Shown one piece after another: positions 60,009 through 64,000 of a stretch of DNA of 64,000 nucleotides. Where the stretch lies: assembly GCF_002797595.1 (NCBI RefSeq), contig NZ_PGFE01000005.1, positions 156,811 to 220,810 of the forward strand. Direction: 5' to 3'. Each line of letters starts with the position of its first letter. The first letter of the stretch is position 1. The notes beneath the pieces are model-generated. The model did not search any database, had not been told where the DNA came from, and worked only from the letters and a program-made list of their open reading frames with translations. A program made the translations under genes and the position numbers. This stretch comes from Sediminihabitans luteus (GTDB lineage: Bacteria; Actinomycetota; Actinomycetes; Actinomycetales; Cellulomonadaceae).

Positions 60009-61595
60009 ATGGCACGAGCGAGCACGGGTCCCGCCGACGGCGGGACCACCAGGACCCGGGAGCAGTGGAGCGGTCAGACCGCGTTCATCCTCGCCGCCGT
60101 CGGCTCGGCGATCGGGCTGGGCAACATCTGGCGGTTCCCCGGCGTCGCGTTCGACAACGGCGGCGGGGCGTTCATGATCCCGTACCTCGTCGCGCTGCTC
60201 ACCGCCGGCATCCCCATCCTGTTCCTCGACTACGCGCTCGGTCACCGGTACCGCGGCTCGTCGCCGCTCACGTTCCGCCGGATCGCGCGCTGGGCCGAGG
60301 GGCTCGGCTGGTTCCAGGTCGGCATCTGCTTCGTGATCGCGCTGTACTACACGGCCGTGATCGCGTGGGCCGCGAGCTACTTCGTGTTCTCGTTCGACCT
60401 CGGCTGGGGCGACGACCCGACCGCGTTCTTCACGACCGACTACCTGCAGGTCGGCGACCCCGGGTTCAGCCTCGACTTCGTGCCGGGCGTGCTGATCCCG
60501 CTCGTGCTCGTGTGGGTCGTGACCATCGCGATCCTCGCGGCCGGCGTCGCGAAGGGCATCGAGCGCGCCAACGTCGTGTTCATCCCGCTGCTGGTCGCCA
60601 CGTTCACGGTCCTCGTGGTGCGCGCGCTGTTCCTCGACGGTGCGGCCGACGGCCTCAACGCACTATTCACGCCCGACTGGGGCGCGCTGGGCGACCCGGG
60701 CGTGTGGATCGCCGCCTACGGGCAGATCTTCTTCTCGCTGTCGATCGCGTTCGGCATCATGATCACGTACGCGTCGTTCCGTCCGCGGCGCGCGAACCTC
60801 ACGTCGCCGGGACTCGTCGTCGCGTTCTCGAACTCGTCCTTCGAGATCCTCGCGGGCATCGGGGTCTTCGCGACGCTCGGGTTCCTCGCCGCGCAGGAGG
60901 GCGTCGCCGTGGGCGACCTCGAGGGCCTCACAGGCGTCGGGCTGTCGTTCATGACGTTCCCCGCCGTGATCTCCGAGATGCCCGGCGGGCAGCTCTTCGG
61001 TGCGCTGTTCTTCGGCACGCTCGTGCTCGCGGGCCTCACGTCGCTGCTGTCGATCCTGCAGGTCGTCTCGTCGGGCTTCCAGGAGAAGTTCGGCTGGAGC
61101 CCGCGCGCCGCCGCCACCGGGATCGGCAGCGTCTCCGCCGTCGTCTCGATCGTGCTGCTCGGCACCACGACCGGGCTGATCTTCCTCGACACCGCCGACA
61201 ACTGGGCCAACAACATCGGGATCGTGGGCTCGGCGGTCGCCATGACCATCCTGCTCGTGTGGGTGCTGCGCAAGGGCCCCGAGCTGCGGTACCACCTCAA
61301 CGCGGTCTCCACGTTCCGGCTCGGCAGCTGGTGGTACGTGTGCGTGGGCGTCCTCGCGCCCGTGGTGCTCGGGTACATGCTGATCGACCGGATCGTCGAC
61401 CTCGTCCAGAACGGCTACGGCGGCTACCCGACCTGGTACCTGCTGACCGTCGGCTGGGGCGCCATCGCGTTCATGGTCGTGTTCGCCGCGGTCATGAGCG
61501 CCACGCGCTGGCGCAGCGACCCCGACGCGCTCGAACCCTGGCCCCCGTACCCGCCCGCGTCCGACACCCGTGCCGTCAAGGAGGCCCAGCGATGA
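60009..61595 (+). CDS. sodium-dependent transporter (NSS/SNF family)
   Basis: A 528-residue LeuT-type transporter with about 12 membrane segments. TM1 carries AAVGSAIGLGNIWRFPGVAF (Na+ and substrate site), followed by NGGGAFMIPYLVALLTAGIP, and TM6 has QIFFSLSIAFGIMITYASF. Likely imports an amino acid with Na+. It overlaps the small subunit gene at 61592 by ATGA. Confidence 0.93.
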   Translation: MARASTGPADGGTTRTREQWSGQTAFILAAVGSAIGLGNIWRFPGVAFDNGGGAFMIPYLVALLTAGIPILFLDYALGHRYRGSSPLTFRRIARWAEGLGWFQVGICFVIALYYTAVIAWAASYFVFSFDLGWGDDPTAFFTTDYLQVGDPGFSLDFVPGVLIPLVLVWVVTIAILAAGVAKGIERANVVFIPLLVATFTVLVVRALFLDGAADGLNALFTPDWGALGDPGVWIAAYGQIFFSLSIAFGIMITYASFRPRRANLTSPGLVVAFSNSSFEILAGIGVFATLGFLAAQEGVAVGDLEGLTGVGLSFMTFPAVISEMPGGQLFGALFFGTLVLAGLTSLLSILQVVSSGFQEKFGWSPRAAATGIGSVSAVVSIVLLGTTTGLIFLDTADNWANNIGIVGSAVAMTILLVWVLRKGPELRYHLNAVSTFRLGSWWYVCVGVLAPVVLGYMLIDRIVDLVQNGYGGYPTWYLLTVGWGAIAFMVVFAAVMSATRWRSDPDALEPWPPYPPASDTRAVKEAQR

Positions 61596-61771
61596 CCACC
61601 GAGGCCGCAATCTTCCTGGCCGTGACGATCCTCGTCGTGTGGGGCGGGCTCGTCGCGAGCATCCTGTTCCTGCGCGCTCACCCCGAGAGCCGCCGCATGC
61701 CTCCCGGGGGCGAGGACGACGCCGCCGAGACCGCCCGGGAGGCCGGCGGCCCCGTCGTCCACGACACGTGA
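61592..61771 (+). CDS. MetS-type small subunit of the NSS transporter
   Basis: A 59-residue protein with one membrane segment (AAIFLAVTILVVWGGLVASI) and a charged tail, as in MetS, the small partner of the methionine/alanine NSS transporter MetP. It is translationally coupled to the transporter (ATGA) and to the next binding-protein gene (GTGA). Confidence 0.85.
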   Translation: MTTEAAIFLAVTILVVWGGLVASILFLRAHPESRRMPPGGEDDAAETAREAGGPVVHDT

Positions 61772-62703
61772 GCCGCCGCGGGCGCCGTCCGGCACTCGCG
61801 ATCCTCGGCGCCCTCGTGCTGCCGGGACTGCTCGCGGGCTGCGTCGACGTCGACGACGAGGCCGTGATCGCCGACTCGGGCGGCGTCGCGGGCGTGCCCG
61901 ACGTCGACCTCGGCGGGATCACGCCCGACCCGGCGGTCGTCGCGCTCGTGCCCGACGAGATCGCTGCCGCGGGCGTGCTCACCGTCGGGACCGACACCAC
62001 GTACGCGCCCGCCGAGTTCCTCGCGGCCGACGGTCGCACCCCCGTCGGGTACGACGTCGACCTCGTCACGGCGATCGCGCGGACCATGGGCCTCGACGTC
62101 GACGTCCGCACCGCCGCGTTCACGAGCATCATCCCGTCGGTGGGCTCGCGCTACGACGTCGGCATCTCGTCGTTCACGATCACGCCCGAGCGCATGGACG
62201 CGGTCACCATGATCAGCTACTTCAACGCGGGCGAGGCCGTGACCGTGCTCGCCGGCAACCCCGAGGGCGTCGACCCCGACCATCTGTGCGGCCTGACCGT
62301 CGCCGTGCAGACCGGCACCGTCGAGTTCGACGAGCTGCCCGGACTCTCCGACGACTGCGTGGCCGCGGGCGACCCCGAGATCACGCCGCTCGTGTTCGGC
62401 GGGCAGGACGAGGTCACGACCAACCTCGTCGGCGGGCGCGCCGACGCGATGTACACCGACTCGCCCATCGCCGCGTACGCGATCGCGCGCACCGGCGACC
62501 GCCTCGAGAAGGTCGGCGAGACGTTCGCGACCGCCGACCAGGGCATCGTCGTCGCGCAGGACGACCCGGCGCTCGCCGACGCCGTGCTCGCAGCGCTCGA
62601 GTCGCTCCAGGCGAGCGGCGACTACCAGCGCATCCTCGACGCGTGGGGCAACGGCGAGGGCGCCGTCGACCGCCCGCAGATCAACCCGGAGGTGGAGCCG
62701 TGA
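61768..62703 (+). CDS. amino-acid ABC transporter substrate-binding lipoprotein
   Basis: A 311-residue SBP_bac_3-type lipoprotein. Signal with lipobox LLAGC (Cys about residue 22), then the family core: VGTDTTYAPAEFLAADGRTP, VGYDVDLVTAIARTMGLDVD, the SSFTITPERMDAV hinge and TVAVQTGTVEFDEL. It captures a polar amino acid for the ABC permease that follows. The GTG start overlaps the upstream stop by 4 bp. Confidence 0.93.
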   Translation: MSRRGRRPALAILGALVLPGLLAGCVDVDDEAVIADSGGVAGVPDVDLGGITPDPAVVALVPDEIAAAGVLTVGTDTTYAPAEFLAADGRTPVGYDVDLVTAIARTMGLDVDVRTAAFTSIIPSVGSRYDVGISSFTITPERMDAVTMISYFNAGEAVTVLAGNPEGVDPDHLCGLTVAVQTGTVEFDELPGLSDDCVAAGDPEITPLVFGGQDEVTTNLVGGRADAMYTDSPIAAYAIARTGDRLEKVGETFATADQGIVVAQDDPALADAVLAALESLQASGDYQRILDAWGNGEGAVDRPQINPEVEP

Positions 62704-63677
62704 GCGATCCCGTCCCCAACCGCATCCACGCGGTGCCCGTGCGCAGGCCCGGGCGCTGGGTGTCCGCGGGCGTCGTGCTCGTGCTCGCCGCGATGTTCGT
62801 GCACGGCCTCGTGACCAACGCGAACTACCGCTGGGACGTCGTCTGGCTGTACCTGCGTGACACCCGGGTGATCCAGGGCGTCGGCTGGACCCTGCTGCTG
62901 ACGTTCCTGTCCATGCTGATCGCGGTGATCCTCGCCGTCACGCTCGCGATCATGCGGCGGTCGGACAACCCCGTGCTGCGCGGCGTCGCCTGGTTCTACA
63001 TCTGGGTGTTCCGCGGCACGCCCGTCTACACGCAGCTCGTGTTCTGGGGCCTGCTGTCCGTGCTCTACCCGCGGCTGAGCGTCGGGGTGCCGTTCGGTCC
63101 CGAGCTCTTCTCGTTCGACACCGCCGACGTCATCACCGCGTTCTACGCCGCCGTGCTCGGGCTCGCGCTCAACGAGGCCGCGTACCTCGCCGAGATCGTG
63201 CGCGCCGGGCTCGGGTCGGTCGACCCCGGCCAGGCCGAGGCCGCCAAGGCGCTCGGCATGAAGGACGGGCTCACGCTCCGCCGCATCGTGCTGCCGCAGG
63301 CCATGCGCGTGATCGTGCCGCCGACCGGCAACGAGACGATCTCGATGCTCAAGACCACGTCGCTCGTGCTCGCCGTGCCGTTCACGCTCGACCTCACGTT
63401 CGCGACCGACGCCATCGCGAACCGGATCTTCCTGCCCATCCCGCTCCTGCTCGTCGCTGCCATCTGGTACCTCGCGATCACGAGCGTGCTGATGGTCGGC
63501 CAGCACTACGTCGAGCAGTACTACGGGCGGGGCACCGCGGGCGGCGGCGGTGGTCGTGGCGGTCGTGGTGGGCCGGGCGGTCGTGGCGGACGGCGCGCGC
63601 GGCGGTTGTCGCGGCAGGCGGCGATCGCGGGGGCGGGCACGACCAAGGACGATCCCTTCCTGGAGGTGACCCCGTGA
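62700..63677 (+). CDS. polar amino-acid ABC permease
   Basis: A 325-residue permease of the HisMQ type with about five membrane segments and the EAA loop around GQAEAAKALGMKDGLTLRRI, then LPQAMRVIVPPTGNETISML. The C-terminus has an unusual Gly/Arg-rich stretch (about residues 281-300, GGGGGRGGRGGPGGRGGR) before a short charged end. GTG start with a 4-bp overlap; coupled to the ATPase. Confidence 0.92.
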   Translation: MSDPVPNRIHAVPVRRPGRWVSAGVVLVLAAMFVHGLVTNANYRWDVVWLYLRDTRVIQGVGWTLLLTFLSMLIAVILAVTLAIMRRSDNPVLRGVAWFYIWVFRGTPVYTQLVFWGLLSVLYPRLSVGVPFGPELFSFDTADVITAFYAAVLGLALNEAAYLAEIVRAGLGSVDPGQAEAAKALGMKDGLTLRRIVLPQAMRVIVPPTGNETISMLKTTSLVLAVPFTLDLTFATDAIANRIFLPIPLLLVAAIWYLAITSVLMVGQHYVEQYYGRGTAGGGGGRGGRGGPGGRGGRRARRLSRQAAIAGAGTTKDDPFLEVTP

Positions 63678-64000
63678 GCGGGACGAACGAGAGCAGCGGC
63701 ACGAGCGCGGCCGACGGCACGCGCGCTGCGGGGACCCGGCCGGGTGCCGGGACCGCGGCTGCGTCGTCCGACGCCCCGATGGTGCGGGTGCGGGGGTTGC
63801 ACAAGGAGTTCGGGTCGGTGCACGTGCTGCGCGGTGTCGATCTGGACGTGGCGGCGGGGTCGGTGTGCGTGGTCCTGGGTCCGTCGGGGTCGGGCAAGAG
63901 CACCTTGTTGCGGTGCGTGAACGAGCTCGAGGAGATCACCGGGGGGTCGGTCGAGGTCGCGGGCGAGCTGATGGGGTACCGGGTGCGTCCGGACGGTCGG
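63674..64000 (+). CDS. amino-acid ABC ATPase, cut by the window edge
   Basis: The first 109 codons of an ATP-binding subunit. A Ser/Thr/Gly/Ala-rich N-terminus of about 35 residues precedes VRVRGLHKEFGSVHVLRGVD and Walker A LGPSGSGKST, then LLRCVNELEEITGGSVEV. This is the polar amino-acid (HisP/GlnQ) type. It is the third gene of an operon with the binding protein and permease. The rest lies beyond the window. Confidence 0.92.
   Translation, partial: MSGTNESSGTSAADGTRAAGTRPGAGTAAASSDAPMVRVRGLHKEFGSVHVLRGVDLDVAAGSVCVVLGPSGSGKSTLLRCVNELEEITGGSVEVAGELMGYRVRPDGR

Noticed and set aside
1..64000. tRNA or rRNA genes
   Set aside because: I looked in the gene-free gaps and saw no cloverleaf with CCA-adjacent arms and no rRNA-like sequence; a covariance-model scan would be needed to exclude them fully.

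Overview
The window is very GC-rich (about 75% by eye) with dense, often overlapping genes. GTG starts are common and many operon joints are 4-bp ATGA or GTGA overlaps. The gene content (SigE-family ECF factors, an F420-type luciferase-like oxidoreductase, a DUF3418-type HrpA, a Pls/PosA-type NRPS, Pro-Thr-rich tails, IS3 and ISL3 remnants) points to an actinobacterium, most likely a Cellulomonas-like member of the Micrococcales. That assignment is inference; no rRNA or tRNA gene was seen.

Layout. 0-3.1 kb: two tandem, paralogous SigE-type sigma factor plus membrane-protein modules. 3.1-8.2 kb: a MarR/MFS divergon, a HAD phosphatase, L-serine dehydratase, DNA-3-methyladenine glycosylase I, then a CopG-like antitoxin whose Doc toxin survives only as a C-terminal scrap. 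8.7-10.7 kb: a long membrane-anchored heptad-repeat protein. 10.9-16.7 kb: an EEP-family phosphatase/nuclease pair, a TetR regulator divergent from a DrrAB-type exporter, and a fatty-acid-CoA ligase. 16.9-19.5 kb: a secreted phytase/esterase-like protein, followed by a repeat-rich intergenic region with a 67-bp near-perfect palindrome. 20.2-23.1 kb: a tightly coupled glycosyltransferase, hexapeptide acyltransferase and MATE exporter operon.

23.2-30.0 kb is the accessory region: lower GC, small unrecognised ORFs on both strands, an IS3 remnant abutting the 3' end of an RHS polymorphic-toxin gene, a linked lipoprotein that could be its immunity protein, and an ISL3 transposase scrap. I read it as a decayed polymorphic-toxin locus.

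30-45 kb is mostly housekeeping (HrpA, MerR, secreted small proteins, an M15 peptidase with a repetitive tail, a YbaK deacylase, a STAS protein, SbcCD). 45-51.6 kb holds a CAP-domain protein, a Pls/PosA-family NRPS-like megaprotein and an M1 metallopeptidase. 51.6-60 kb carries a secreted HNH nuclease, UDGb, an LLM oxidoreductase, a winged-helix protein, a SHOCT protein flanked by two identical 71-bp palindromic repeats, a CitE-like lyase, an alpha/beta hydrolase with an unusual nucleophile position and a divergent G6PDH-like protein. 60-64 kb is an amino-acid transport block (NSS transporter plus small subunit, then a polar amino-acid ABC importer cut by the window edge).

Two patterns cross gene boundaries: in-frame 15-bp (5-codon) minisatellites in at least six unrelated genes, and long palindromic repeats between genes.
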